This document shows positions 1 to 7,054 of a DNA stretch of 11,612 nucleotides, piece after piece. The DNA lies in NCBI GenBank assembly GCA_009704605.1, contig WLDW01000013.1, forward strand, positions 1-11,612, read 5' to 3'. Numbering within the stretch: position 1 is the stretch's first letter; every line of letters starts with the position of its first letter. The position numbers and the translations under genes were made by a program. This DNA comes from Actinomycetota bacterium. Its GTDB lineage: Bacteria > Actinomycetota > Actinomycetes > Actinomycetales > Microbacteriaceae. The notes beneath the pieces are model-generated. The model was not told the DNA's origin and did no database searches. It was given only the letters and a program-made list of their open reading frames with translations.

Positions 1-1402
1 AGCCAGCTTCATCCTCAAGGATGATTCCAGCGATCTTGAGCTGATCGCGGATGCGATCAGAAGTTTCAAATTCTTTGTTGTCTCTTGCTAGTTTTCTTTG
101 CTCGATTAGTGACTGAACCAATTTGTCTAAGGCCGAAAGGGCCTCATCCTCTGATCCCTTAGTTTGCCAAATTGCATCCAGCGGGTTGATGTTCAGCACG
201 TTCACTATACCCAGCACTGCAAAGTATGCCTCGGATGCATCTTTCATATTGTCGGCATCCAAAGCTGTGTTTCCAGCTCTGACAGTTTCGTGCAGCACTG
301 CAAGTGCCGATGGCATATTGAGATCGTCATTCATGGCATGGATGAATTTCTTGGGTAGCGAGCTAGCTGCCCAGGTGGAGCCTTCTAGTTCTTTGCTCTC
401 GGCTAGTTTTCGTCCGGCACGTTGCAAGAAAGAAGCGATTCGTTCAATGGCAGCTTCTGCTTCTTGAATCACGCCTTCGTTGTAATCCAAAACAGAACGG
501 TAGTGGGCAGAACCTAGGTAGTAACGAAGTGCCAATGCATTTGAATCGGTTAGAACATCACTTACCAAAATCGAGTTACCGGCAGACTTACTCATCTTTG
601 CTCCGGCAACGTTTACTAGCCCGTTGTGTAGCCAGTAGTTCGCGAACTCATGTCCCGCGGCGCGAGATTGGGCAAGTTCATTTTCGTGGTGTGGGAAACG
701 AAGATCTAACCCGCCGCCGTGAATGTCAAACTGAGTGCCCAGGTACTTCACGCTCATTGCCGAGCATTCGATGTGCCAGCCAGGTCTGCCTCTTCCAAAC
801 GGTGAATCCCAGGAAGCATCCAATGGCTCAGAGTCTTTGTGGGCTTTCCAAAGAGCAAAATCTCTAGGGTCTTTCTTGCCTCTGGAATCAGCTTCAGTGT
901 CTGCAATTAGGTCATCTTTGGCTTGATTCGTAAGCTCGCCATAGCTTTTCCAGCTACTAGCGCTAAAGAAAACATCAGCTGAGTTCTCTACCTGGTAAGC
1001 GTGACCCTTGGAAATTAGCAACTGAATTAGCTCAATCATTTCCATGATGTTGCCAGTTGCCCTTGGTTCATAGCTAGGGGTTCCGATGTTGATCTTGCGA
1101 TAGGCACTAGCAAAAGCCTGTTCGCATTCAAAAGCTAGACCCCACCAGGATCTATCTTCCGCTTTGGCGTTATCCAAAACCTTGTCATCGATATCTGTGA
1201 CGTTCCTAATAAGAGTCACGTCATTACCAAGAGTTTGGAACCAGCGAACTAGCTGGTCATATACAAGTGCTGATCGCAAGTGACCGAGGTGAGGCATCGA
1301 CTGGACCGTCGGTCCGCATAGGTAAATTCCAACCTTGCCTTTTTCTAAAGGTACGAAGTCCTTTAGAGACTGGGTTTTGGAATCAAAGAGCTTCAGGTTC
1401 AC
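1..1402 (-). CDS. cysS: Cysteine--tRNA ligase (CysS), 3' end cut by window edge
   Basis: This cytoplasmic class I aminoacyl-tRNA synthetase joins cysteine to tRNA-Cys using ATP. The frame runs unbroken from a GTG at 1402 to base 1, giving 467 codons. Visible motifs are Cys29 in LCGPTVQS (zinc ligand), HLGH at residues 38-41 (the HIGH motif), WHIECSAM with the second zinc Cys, the FPHHENE zinc site, and KMSKS at residues 269-273. The N-terminus (MNLKLFDSKTQSLKDFVPL) aligns with actinobacterial CysS, which supports the GTG start. That start overlaps the ispDF stop in a GTGA arrangement, implying translational coupling. The family is about 465-475 residues long, so only a few C-terminal residues are missing. 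The alternative, the mycothiol ligase MshC, is a CysS paralogue; the full length and tRNA-type C-terminal region favour CysS. I am very sure of the family. Confidence 0.95.
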   Translation of the reverse strand, partial: MNLKLFDSKTQSLKDFVPLEKGKVGIYLCGPTVQSMPHLGHLRSALVYDQLVRWFQTLGNDVTLIRNVTDIDDKVLDNAKAEDRSWWGLAFECEQAFASAYRKINIGTPSYEPRATGNIMEMIELIQLLISKGHAYQVENSADVFFSASSWKSYGELTNQAKDDLIADTEADSRGKKDPRDFALWKAHKDSEPLDASWDSPFGRGRPGWHIECSAMSVKYLGTQFDIHGGGLDLRFPHHENELAQSRAAGHEFANYWLHNGLVNVAGAKMSKSAGNSILVSDVLTDSNALALRYYLGSAHYRSVLDYNEGVIQEAEAAIERIASFLQRAGRKLAESKELEGSTWAASSLPKKFIHAMNDDLNMPSALAVLHETVRAGNTALDADNMKDASEAYFAVLGIVNVLNINPLDAIWQTKGSEDEALSALDKLVQSLIEQRKLARDNKEFETSDRIRDQLKIAGIILEDEAG

Positions 1403-2565
1403 GAGCCCAAGCCTACCTTTCGCACCAAACTGGTGGCCACAGCCGCCAGCCCTTCGTCGCTTCCCAAAAATCCCATTCCATCGGTGGTGGTAGCTGAAAC
1501 ACTCACCGGGGCACCAATAATGGCCCCAAGATGAGTTTCAACTTCCAATCTTCTTGGTGCAAGCTTTGGTCGATTTCCAATTAGCTGCACGGAAACATTC
1601 ACTGGCTCAAAATCTTGATCTTTCAATAGCTCAAGTGTCGCCTTCAGGAAAACTTCCCCTGAAGCACCTGAATACTCAGGACGGTCTACTCCAAAATTCG
1701 ACCCTATGTCGCCAAGGTTTGCAGCTGACAACAGTGAGTCAACAATTGCGTGGGAAATAACATCGCCGTCGCTGTGACCTTCCAGGGCTAGTTCCCCTGG
1801 CCACTCCAAACCTCCAAGGTAAAGAGTCTTGGACTTGTCTTCGCTGTAGCGATGGGCATCAGACCCAATGCCAGTTCTGGCGTGAGCCAATAGATATGTC
1901 TGCGCTCTCTCGAAATCCTCGGCGGTAGTGATCTTCATGGCTTGTTCTTCGCCCTCGATCATCATGACAGTGCCGCCAATTGACTGAACAAGTGCAGCGT
2001 CATCAGTGAATTCTTGCGCCGCCCCCACATGTGCTGCTACCAAAACGCTTGCTGGGAATCCCTGCGGTGTCTGGGCGCGAACCAGATCTGAACGTTCGAT
2101 TGTTTCTTGAATTACATCGCCTTTGTACCTTTTTATTGTGTCCGCAACATGCAGTGCTGGAATCACGCCAATCTGGTTGTCAAATACCGCTTGCGCTACC
2201 CGATTAAATAAATCGGTGGACGCTAGTGATCTAGCCGAGTCGTGAACTAAAACAATGTCTATTCCGCCTCCAAGAACCGCCAAAGACTCGGAAACTGATT
2301 GCTGCCTGGTGGCACCTCCGACAACTACTCGAATGTCTACACCTTGGTTAGAAAGCTGTTTTTCAAATTCCAGAGTTTGCGTTAGGTGAGATTCTGGGAC
2401 AGCAATTATTAGCTGCTTGAGGTTGTCGGTTGCGAGCGCGCGGAAAACGCTGTGTTCTAGAAGTGATTTTCCGGCTAGTTCAACGAAAGCTTTAGGGGCT
2501 TTAGCACCTAGGCGCTCACCCTTACCTGCAGCTAGTAGCACCACCGCTACTGAGCGTTGGGTCAT
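1399..2565 (-). CDS. ispDF: Bifunctional IspD/IspF enzyme of the MEP isoprenoid pathway
   Basis: One 388-residue protein carries two non-consecutive steps of the methylerythritol phosphate pathway. Residues 1-228 are IspD (MEP cytidylyltransferase), with the nucleotide-binding LLAAGKGERLGAKAPKAF at 10-27 and HDSAR at 109-113. Residues 230-388 are IspF (MECDP synthase), with zinc ligands Asp236, His238 and His272, the HSDGD loop at 264-268, and the C-terminal TTTDGMGFLGSDEG. The intervening step, IspE, is not in the window. The ATG at 2565 has an AGGAAAG Shine-Dalgarno just upstream and lies 14 bases after the carD stop; the gene ends in a GTGA overlap with cysS. In M. tuberculosis ispD and ispF are separate adjacent genes, while fusions occur in several bacteria, so this is a lineage trait and not a novelty. 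Both active sites look intact; HDSARS in place of the more usual HDAARP is a mild variant. Confidence 0.95.
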   Translation of the reverse strand: MTQRSVAVVLLAAGKGERLGAKAPKAFVELAGKSLLEHSVFRALATDNLKQLIIAVPESHLTQTLEFEKQLSNQGVDIRVVVGGATRQQSVSESLAVLGGGIDIVLVHDSARSLASTDLFNRVAQAVFDNQIGVIPALHVADTIKRYKGDVIQETIERSDLVRAQTPQGFPASVLVAAHVGAAQEFTDDAALVQSIGGTVMMIEGEEQAMKITTAEDFERAQTYLLAHARTGIGSDAHRYSEDKSKTLYLGGLEWPGELALEGHSDGDVISHAIVDSLLSAANLGDIGSNFGVDRPEYSGASGEVFLKATLELLKDQDFEPVNVSVQLIGNRPKLAPRRLEVETHLGAIIGAPVSVSATTTDGMGFLGSDEGLAAVATSLVRKVGLGS

Positions 2566-2579
2566 CGTTCTGGGCTTTC

Positions 2580-3062
2580 CTAGGAAGCCAGAACTTGATC
2601 TAGCAAGACACCGGCTTTTTCTTCGTCGGTCTTTTTAGCAAGAGCCAGCTCTGAAACTAGAATCTGACGCGCCTTAGCAAGCATGCGCTTTTCACCAGCA
2701 GAGAGTCCGCGGTCCTGATCTCTTCTCCATAGATCTCTGACAACCTCAGAAACCTTGACTACGTCACCGGAAGCTAGCTTTTCTAGGTTGGCCTTGTATC
2801 TTCTGGACCAGTTGGTTGGCTCTTCAATAAACTCAGCGCGCAATACATCGAAAACCTGCTGAACACCCTTGCGGTCGATGACATCTCGAACACCCACCAT
2901 CTCAACGTTGGCGGCTGGGACCCAAATGGTCAGATCCCCCTGGGCAACCTTCAGCTGAAGGTACTTTTGGGTTGCGCCACGGATGTTTCGGTTTTTAACC
3001 TCTACGATTTTTGCTGCGCCGTGATGTGGATAAACGACGGTTTCGCCAACCTCGAACTTCAT
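2580..3062 (-). CDS. carD: CarD/CdnL-type RNA polymerase-binding transcription factor
   Basis: At 160 residues this is close to mycobacterial CarD (about 162). The N-terminal Tudor-like RNAP-interaction domain begins [22 protein letters not shown], and the rest is the helical DNA-binding domain with a basic, Trp-containing segment ([18 protein letters not shown], then [22 protein letters not shown]). In actinobacteria CarD binds the RNAP beta subunit, stabilises open complexes at rRNA and housekeeping promoters, and is essential in mycobacteria. The ATG at 3062 is preceded by an AAGGGA Shine-Dalgarno nine bases upstream. It leads the carD-ispDF-cysS operon and diverges from the lipoprotein gene. 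The order carD-ispD-ispF-cysS is conserved with M. tuberculosis (Rv3583c-Rv3580c). Confidence 0.95.
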   Translation of the reverse strand: MKFEVGETVVYPHHGAAKIVEVKNRNIRGATQKYLQLKVAQGDLTIWVPAANVEMVGVRDVIDRKGVQQVFDVLRAEFIEEPTNWSRRYKANLEKLASGDVVKVSEVVRDLWRRDQDRGLSAGEKRMLAKARQILVSELALAKKTDEEKAGVLLDQVLAS

Positions 3063-3155
3063 GTGTTGGATTCCCTTCAGAAACCACTATTTTACCACAG
3101 CTAAGGCCTTTATTACTGCCGTAAACTAGGAAGTAATGCCCAATTAGGAGGATCA
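3063..3155. promoter_or_regulatory. Divergent promoter region carD / lpqE-like gene, with a dyad
   Basis: The 93 bases between the divergent starts must hold both promoters. For carD, a TAAAAT -10 candidate reads on the minus strand at 3094-3089, about 27 bases from the ATG; its -35 is poor. For the lipoprotein, TAAACT at 3122-3127 fits an actinobacterial TAnnnT -10. It lies inside an imperfect inverted repeat, ATTACTgCC at 3112-3120 and GGaAGTAAT at 3129-3137 (8 of 9 positions pair, 8-base spacer), which could be an operator. An AGGAGG Shine-Dalgarno at 3146-3151 sits four bases before the TTG start. The promoter calls are by eye only. Confidence 0.5.
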
Positions 3156-3665
3156 TTGCTAGTTCGTCGGATCACAATCGCTTTGGCCGCAACAGCCATG
3201 ACTCTTGGCTTGAGCGCCTGCAGCCTGACCGGCAACGTGTCTTCTTTGGACCCTTACTCCCCCAGCGACGGCCAGCAAATTGACCTTGAATCCGTGAAGG
3301 CTCGTAACTTTATCTACCTGGTGGGCGATAGTGGTCGAGGCTTCTTGATTGGCTCCTTGGTGAGCACAGCAACTTCGGACATCCGAGTGAAGCTTCAGTA
3401 TGTCGACCCAGCAACCGATGAGCGAACCGATGTCTTCTTTGATGTTCCAGCTGGATCCAAAATTGACTTTGGCTATAACGGAAACCCTGCCGTCGAGCTT
3501 CCAGTTGTTGAAGTTCCAGGTCAAACTGCAAAGTTCTTCTTGTTAGAAAGCGACAGTATTAGCGGAACAATCCAAGTGCCAGTTTTGGATGGGACTCTAT
3601 CTGAATATCAACTGTTACTAGAGCAGCTAGAAGCACAGCAACTTGAAGAGGCCGAAGAGAACTAA
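3156..3665 (+). CDS. Putative LpqE-like secreted lipoprotein
   Basis: A 169-residue predicted lipoprotein. Residues 1-21 form a signal peptide (MLVRRITIALAATAMTLG, then LSA) and the lipobox LSAC gives Cys22 as the lipidated residue, so the mature protein would be anchored on the outer face of the membrane. The mature part is mostly beta-type sequence with no recognised catalytic motif, ending in an acidic coiled tail (LLLEQLEAQQLEEAEEN). The TTG start is favoured by a consensus AGGAGG four bases upstream. The gene stands where lpqE (Rv3584) stands in M. tuberculosis, divergent from carD, and the overall layout (short signal, a 'vkaRNfiyl' segment early in the mature domain) is compatible with LpqE. 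That assignment rests mainly on synteny, so I leave the symbol empty. Its stop codon overlaps that of regX3. Confidence 0.85.
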   Translation: MLVRRITIALAATAMTLGLSACSLTGNVSSLDPYSPSDGQQIDLESVKARNFIYLVGDSGRGFLIGSLVSTATSDIRVKLQYVDPATDERTDVFFDVPAGSKIDFGYNGNPAVELPVVEVPGQTAKFFLLESDSISGTIQVPVLDGTLSEYQLLLEQLEAQQLEEAEEN

Positions 3666-4342
3666 ACTTCGAGCTTGTAACCCAAGCCTCGAACAGTCTG
3701 AATGTATTTTGGTCTAGCAGGATCTTCTTCAACTTTTGAGCGAAGTCTCTTGATGTGGACATCCAAGGTCTTGGTGTCACCAAAGTAGTTTGATCCACAG
3801 ACGCGATCAATAATCTGCCCTCGGGTCAAAACGCGATTTACGTTTTCCATCAGTAGCTCGAGTAGCTCAAATTCTTTGAGTGGCAAAGTCAGCGCATTCC
3901 CATTTAGCGTCACCACATGGCGATCAGAATCCAAGCGAAGCTCACCGGCAATCAGCACTGACTCCACTGTTATTGGAGGCTCCACCTGTCTTCTCAGTAC
4001 TGCTTTGATTCTGGCAAGCAATTCCCTGGTGGAGTAAGGCTTGGTGATGTAATCATCGGCTCCTATTTCAAGCCCGACAATCTTGTCAATTTCAGAGTCT
4101 TTGGCGGTGAGCATGATGATTGGAACATTGGAACTTTGTCTAATCTGTTTACAAACCTGGTTCCCGTCAATTTTTGGAAGCATTAGATCGAGCAAGATTA
4201 TGTCAGCTCCTGATTTCTCAAAGACCTGTAATGCTTCTTCGCCGTCGACTGCGATCGATACGTCATGGCCTTCCTTTTCGAGGAAAAACACCAGAGCCTC
4301 CCGAAGGGACTGCTCGTCTTCAACAACCAAGACTTTGGCCAT
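3662..4342 (-). CDS. regX3: Phosphate response regulator RegX3 (OmpR/PhoB family)
   Basis: This 226-residue two-component regulator controls phosphate-starvation genes. The receiver domain (1-120) has the acidic pair Glu8/Asp9, phosphoacceptor Asp52 in LLDLMLP, Thr79 and Lys101 in the ITKPYS switch region. A PhoB-type winged-helix domain occupies about 130-225, with LTLPLKEFELLELLMEN, the VWG-equivalent region changed to VCGSNYFGDTKTLDVHIKRLR, and VRGLGYKLEV at the end. The start ATG shares one base with the senX3 stop (TAATG), so the pair is translationally coupled. Alternatives such as MtrA or PhoP are less likely given the SenX3-type kinase and phoU next door. The stop codon overlaps the convergent lipoprotein stop by four bases (CTAA), leaving no room for a terminator between them. 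Confidence 0.93.
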   Translation of the reverse strand: MAKVLVVEDEQSLREALVFFLEKEGHDVSIAVDGEEALQVFEKSGADIILLDLMLPKIDGNQVCKQIRQSSNVPIIMLTAKDSEIDKIVGLEIGADDYITKPYSTRELLARIKAVLRRQVEPPITVESVLIAGELRLDSDRHVVTLNGNALTLPLKEFELLELLMENVNRVLTRGQIIDRVCGSNYFGDTKTLDVHIKRLRSKVEEDPARPKYIQTVRGLGYKLEV

Positions 4343-5514
4343 TACTTTCCTTCCCTAACTAGGTCGATGGTGCCAGTTGCCGGATCTGAGGCTGTTGCTA
4401 GCGGAACCCGGAGGGTGAAAGTCGAACCAACCCCCACCTGGGAGAAAAGCTTTACCTCTCCGCGGTGAATCTTGGCGACGTGCTTGACGATGCTAAGGCC
4501 AAGACCGGTGCCTCCGGTTTCTCTTGATCTCGAGGGATCGGCTCGGTAGAAGCGTTCAAAAATTCTCTCCTGATGCTCGGGGGAGATTCCAGAACCTGAG
4601 TCTGTCACCGCGATTTCAGCAATTGAATCTTTAGTGCTGCAGCCAATTCCAACACTGGTTCCCTGATCAGAGTAACTGATGGCATTTTCAACAAGATTCT
4701 TTACCGCGGTGATCAACATTTCTTTGTTTCCAAAAACCTCGAGTGGTGGAGCTTGTTCAGTAACTAATCTAATTTTTCTATTTGCGGCAAGCTGTTCGTT
4801 TCGATCAATTGCCTCAGCAACAACCTCATTGAGGTCAATAAGCTCTGCGTCAGCAATTACCTCTTCAGATTGAAGCCTAGAAAGTTTGATGATGTCTTGT
4901 ACCAAAAAGGTAAGTCTGCTGGATTCCTTATTTAAGCTAGACGCAAACTTCGCAACAGCAGCACGATCGTCTCCAGCTTCTTGGATGGCTTCTGAAAGCA
5001 GCGCAATTGCACCGATAGGTGTTTTCAATTCGTGCGAGATGTTTTCTATAAAGTCACGTCTTGTTTTGTCTAGTCGAATGTCGCTGCCTCGATCCTCTAG
5101 AACCAATACAACGTAGTCGCCCTCAACCAACTTCGCCTTTGCTGCTACGGACACTTTTTCCTTAGCTAGGCCCACTCGCAAGATTCCTTCGAAGGATTCA
5201 ATTTCTGATCCAGACTTGGCGCGTTGAGCAAGTTCAATTAGCTCACCGTGAACAAGCAATCCCCGGGAGACCAGACCGTAAGATTCAGTCCAACTGTTGG
5301 TCCCAACTACCTTGTTTGATCCTTCGACGACAATTCCTACGGAACCCATTAGCTCCAGAACTTCCGCAACGAGATCTGGAATGGATAGCTTCGATTCACT
5401 GGACTTTAACGAACGCTTGCTAACGATCCAGCCAAGCGCAGCTCCAAGAATCAGAATCAGCACACCGCCGAGAATGATTGCCGCAAGACCCAATGTGTTC
5501 ACATTGTTAACCAT
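4342..5514 (-). CDS. senX3: Phosphate-sensing histidine kinase SenX3
   Basis: A membrane histidine kinase that phosphorylates RegX3 under phosphate limitation. From the ATG at 5514 the protein has 390 residues. It has one clear membrane span (about 7-30), then a PAS-like cytoplasmic region (about 45-145). The HisKA domain has phosphoacceptor His161 in FIENISHELKTPIGA. The HATPase domain has the N box around Asn277 (NLVENAISYS), G1 DSGSG at 305-309, and G2 GGTGLGLS at 334-341. The match to M. tuberculosis SenX3 (VANVSHELKTPVGAMALL, FERFFRGD, ATGGSGLGLAIVKHVA) is close. An upstream in-frame TTG at 5535 would add seven residues; I prefer the ATG because it places the membrane span at the usual point and leaves a leader of about 30 bases from the candidate -10, but neither has a strong Shine-Dalgarno. 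It diverges from phoU. Confidence 0.93.
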   Translation of the reverse strand: MVNNVNTLGLAAIILGGVLILILGAALGWIVSKRSLKSSESKLSIPDLVAEVLELMGSVGIVVEGSNKVVGTNSWTESYGLVSRGLLVHGELIELAQRAKSGSEIESFEGILRVGLAKEKVSVAAKAKLVEGDYVVLVLEDRGSDIRLDKTRRDFIENISHELKTPIGAIALLSEAIQEAGDDRAAVAKFASSLNKESSRLTFLVQDIIKLSRLQSEEVIADAELIDLNEVVAEAIDRNEQLAANRKIRLVTEQAPPLEVFGNKEMLITAVKNLVENAISYSDQGTSVGIGCSTKDSIAEIAVTDSGSGISPEHQERIFERFYRADPSRSRETGGTGLGLSIVKHVAKIHRGEVKLFSQVGVGSTFTLRVPLATASDPATGTIDLVREGK

Positions 5515-5649
5515 ATGACCCGCGAAAGCGCTCAAAGTGCCAAAAACCTCGAAAATAGAGGTAATTTTGAACTAGGTTTGGTGTTTATTTGGCTCCCGTT
5601 AACCAACGGGTGGGATATTCACTAAGTAAATCAAAGAAGGGAAACATCG
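5515..5649. promoter_or_regulatory. senX3/phoU divergent control region with PHO-box-like repeats
   Basis: Four direct repeats with an exact 11-base period begin at 5566 (TTTGAACTAGG), 5577 (TTTGGTGTTTA), 5588 (TTTGGCTCCCG) and 5599 (TTAACCAACGG). An 11-base period of T-rich half-sites is the known layout of PhoB/PhoP-family binding sites. A minus-strand -10 candidate TATTTT for senX3 is at 5557-5552, so its -35 position falls within the repeats. For phoU a -10 may lie at about 5614-5621 (GATATTCA), and the Shine-Dalgarno is AGAAGGG at about 5635-5641. The last repeat also sits in a hairpin-like dyad, CCCGTT-aacc-AACGGG (5595-5610). I infer RegX3 autoregulation; the repeats themselves are directly visible. 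Confidence 0.6.
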
Positions 5650-6300
5650 ATGCGCGAGGTATTCCAAAGTGAACTGCTAGAGGTTCAGGAGCGCCTAGTC
5701 GACATTTCTCGTTCCGTAGTCACAATCCTTGAAAAAGCCACTGAAGCTTTCCTAACCAACAACGTTTCCCAGGCCGATCAGGCCCTTGAGATTTCGGACG
5801 CTAATGAGGATAAAGCTCTGGCTCTGGATGAACTTGTCATCAAGATCTTGGCCCGCCAGTCCCCCGTAGCCAGAGACCTGAGAGTGTTGGTGTCTGCACT
5901 GCGAATCAGCGCAAGCTTAGAGCGCATGGGCGCTCTGGCCTGCCACCTAGCTTCCATAGCCCGTTACCGCTTTCCAGGTTCTGCTGTTCCTGACTCTTTG
6001 AGGAAGACTTTCGAAGAGATGAGCGCACTGGACATACAGCTAGCAAAGAAACTTACAGAGGTTCTGCAGAATGCAGACGTCGATTTGGCTAGAGCTATTC
6101 AAGCTGAAGACGAGAGAGTTGACGAGCTGCACCGAAGCGTATTTGAAGTAGTTCTTTCAGACAACTGGAAAGAAAACGCAATGTTTACAGTTGACGTAAC
6201 TTTGGCAAGCCGCTACTTCGAGCGCTTTGCAGACCACGTCGTAGACATCTCAAGCAAGGTAACTTACCTAACCACCGGTGAGTGGCACGAGACCGAATAG
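5650..6300 (+). CDS. phoU: PhoU phosphate-signalling regulator
   Basis: A 216-residue all-helical cytoplasmic protein made of two PhoU repeats. It links the PstSCAB transporter to the SenX3-type kinase and keeps the Pho response off when phosphate is plentiful. The first repeat (about 5-100) contains DANEDKALALDELVIKILARQSP, RDLRVLVSALRIS and SLERMGALACHLASIARYRF; the second (about 110-210) contains AEDERVDELHRSVFEVV and SRYFERFADHVVDISSKVTYL. The metal-binding motif of the second repeat (ERFADH) looks standard, whereas the first reads ERMGALA where many PhoU proteins have ERxGDLA. Length is normal. Start ATG at 5650 with AGAAGGG upstream. It diverges from senX3-regX3; no pst genes are in the window. 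The stop is four bases from the convergent gpmA stop. Confidence 0.95.
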   Translation: MREVFQSELLEVQERLVDISRSVVTILEKATEAFLTNNVSQADQALEISDANEDKALALDELVIKILARQSPVARDLRVLVSALRISASLERMGALACHLASIARYRFPGSAVPDSLRKTFEEMSALDIQLAKKLTEVLQNADVDLARAIQAEDERVDELHRSVFEVVLSDNWKENAMFTVDVTLASRYFERFADHVVDISSKVTYLTTGEWHETE

Positions 6301-6304
6301 TTCT

Positions 6305-7054
6305 TTACTTTTTGCCTTGATTGGCAACGGCTGCTTGTCCAGCTGCTGCAGCCGCAGGATCTAAATATTCTCCGCCTTTAACTATTGGCTCGAACTTAGC
6401 ATTCAGTTTGTAAACCAATGGCATACCGGTTGGAATGTTTAGCTCGGCAATGTCTTCATCGGAGACTCCATCCAGTAGCTTCACAAATGCACGTAGTGAG
6501 TTTCCGTGAGCGGTAACCAACACGGTCTTACCGGCACTTAGGTCCGATTTGATTTCTTCCCAGATTGGAAGGAATCTAACCAAAACATCTTTCAGGCATT
6601 CGGTGCGAGGAAGATCACTACCTAGACTTTGGTAACGCTTATCGCCTGCCTGTGAGTACTGGTCCCCGTCCTCTATTGGCGGTGGTGGAACATCAAAGCT
6701 TCTGCGCCATAGCTGGAATTGCTCAGGGCCGTAAGTCTCCAAAGTCTGAGCTTTGTCTTTGCCTTGCAAAGCGCCGTAGTGACGCTCATTTAGTCTCCAA
6801 GAGCGCTTAACGTCAATCCAGCCACGATCGGCGGTATCCAAAGCTATATTTGCAGTGTTGATAGCCCGCTTCAGTAAAGAGGTATAAAGAAGGTCGGGCT
6901 CAAGGCCAGATTCGGCCAATAGCTCTCCTGCCCTCTTGGCTTCTTGCCTGCCCTGGTCACTGAGATCAACATCTACCCAACCAGTGAATAAGTTCTTCTG
7001 ATTCCAGGTGCTGTTACCGTGGCGAAGAAGTATGAGCGTGTGTTGAGTAGTCAT
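6305..7054 (-). CDS. gpmA: 2,3-bisphosphoglycerate-dependent phosphoglycerate mutase
   Basis: This 249-residue cytoplasmic enzyme interconverts 3- and 2-phosphoglycerate in glycolysis and gluconeogenesis through a phosphohistidine. The catalytic RHG motif gives His12 ([10 protein letters not shown]), followed by [15 protein letters not shown], Glu90 in [12 protein letters not shown], the DVPPPP segment at 121-126 and the second histidine His183 in [10 protein letters not shown]. The Ala-rich C-terminus ending in VANQGKK is typical of actinobacterial GpmA. The start ATG overlaps the ygfZ stop by one base (TAATG), so it is the last gene of the operon that begins at 9075. In M. tuberculosis gpm1 lies directly beside senX3-regX3, and here it is separated from them only by phoU, so the association with phosphate regulation is conserved. 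Confidence 0.97.
   Translation of the reverse strand: MTTQHTLILLRHGNSTWNQKNLFTGWVDVDLSDQGRQEAKRAGELLAESGLEPDLLYTSLLKRAINTANIALDTADRGWIDVKRSWRLNERHYGALQGKDKAQTLETYGPEQFQLWRRSFDVPPPPIEDGDQYSQAGDKRYQSLGSDLPRTECLKDVLVRFLPIWEEIKSDLSAGKTVLVTAHGNSLRAFVKLLDGVSDEDIAELNIPTGMPLVYKLNAKFEPIVKGGEYLDPAAAAAGQAAVANQGKK

Noticed and set aside
123..1497. Plus-strand open frames opposite cysS (123-467, 529-867, 1267-1497)
   Set aside because: They lie antisense to a frame with all CysS motifs, have no recognisable domains and arise from its codon usage.
2236..2256. HDSARS in IspD as a sign of an inactive domain
   Set aside because: The His-Asp and Ala-Arg core is kept and all other motifs are intact, so it looks like a tolerated variant.
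3159..3531. Minus-strand open frames opposite the lipoprotein gene
   Set aside because: The plus frame has a consensus Shine-Dalgarno, a signal peptide and a lipobox; the minus frames have none of these.
5546..5562. ACCTC-gaaaata-GAGGT as a terminator
   Set aside because: The stem is only five bases with a seven-base loop and no T-run, and it lies over the likely senX3 -10 between divergent genes.
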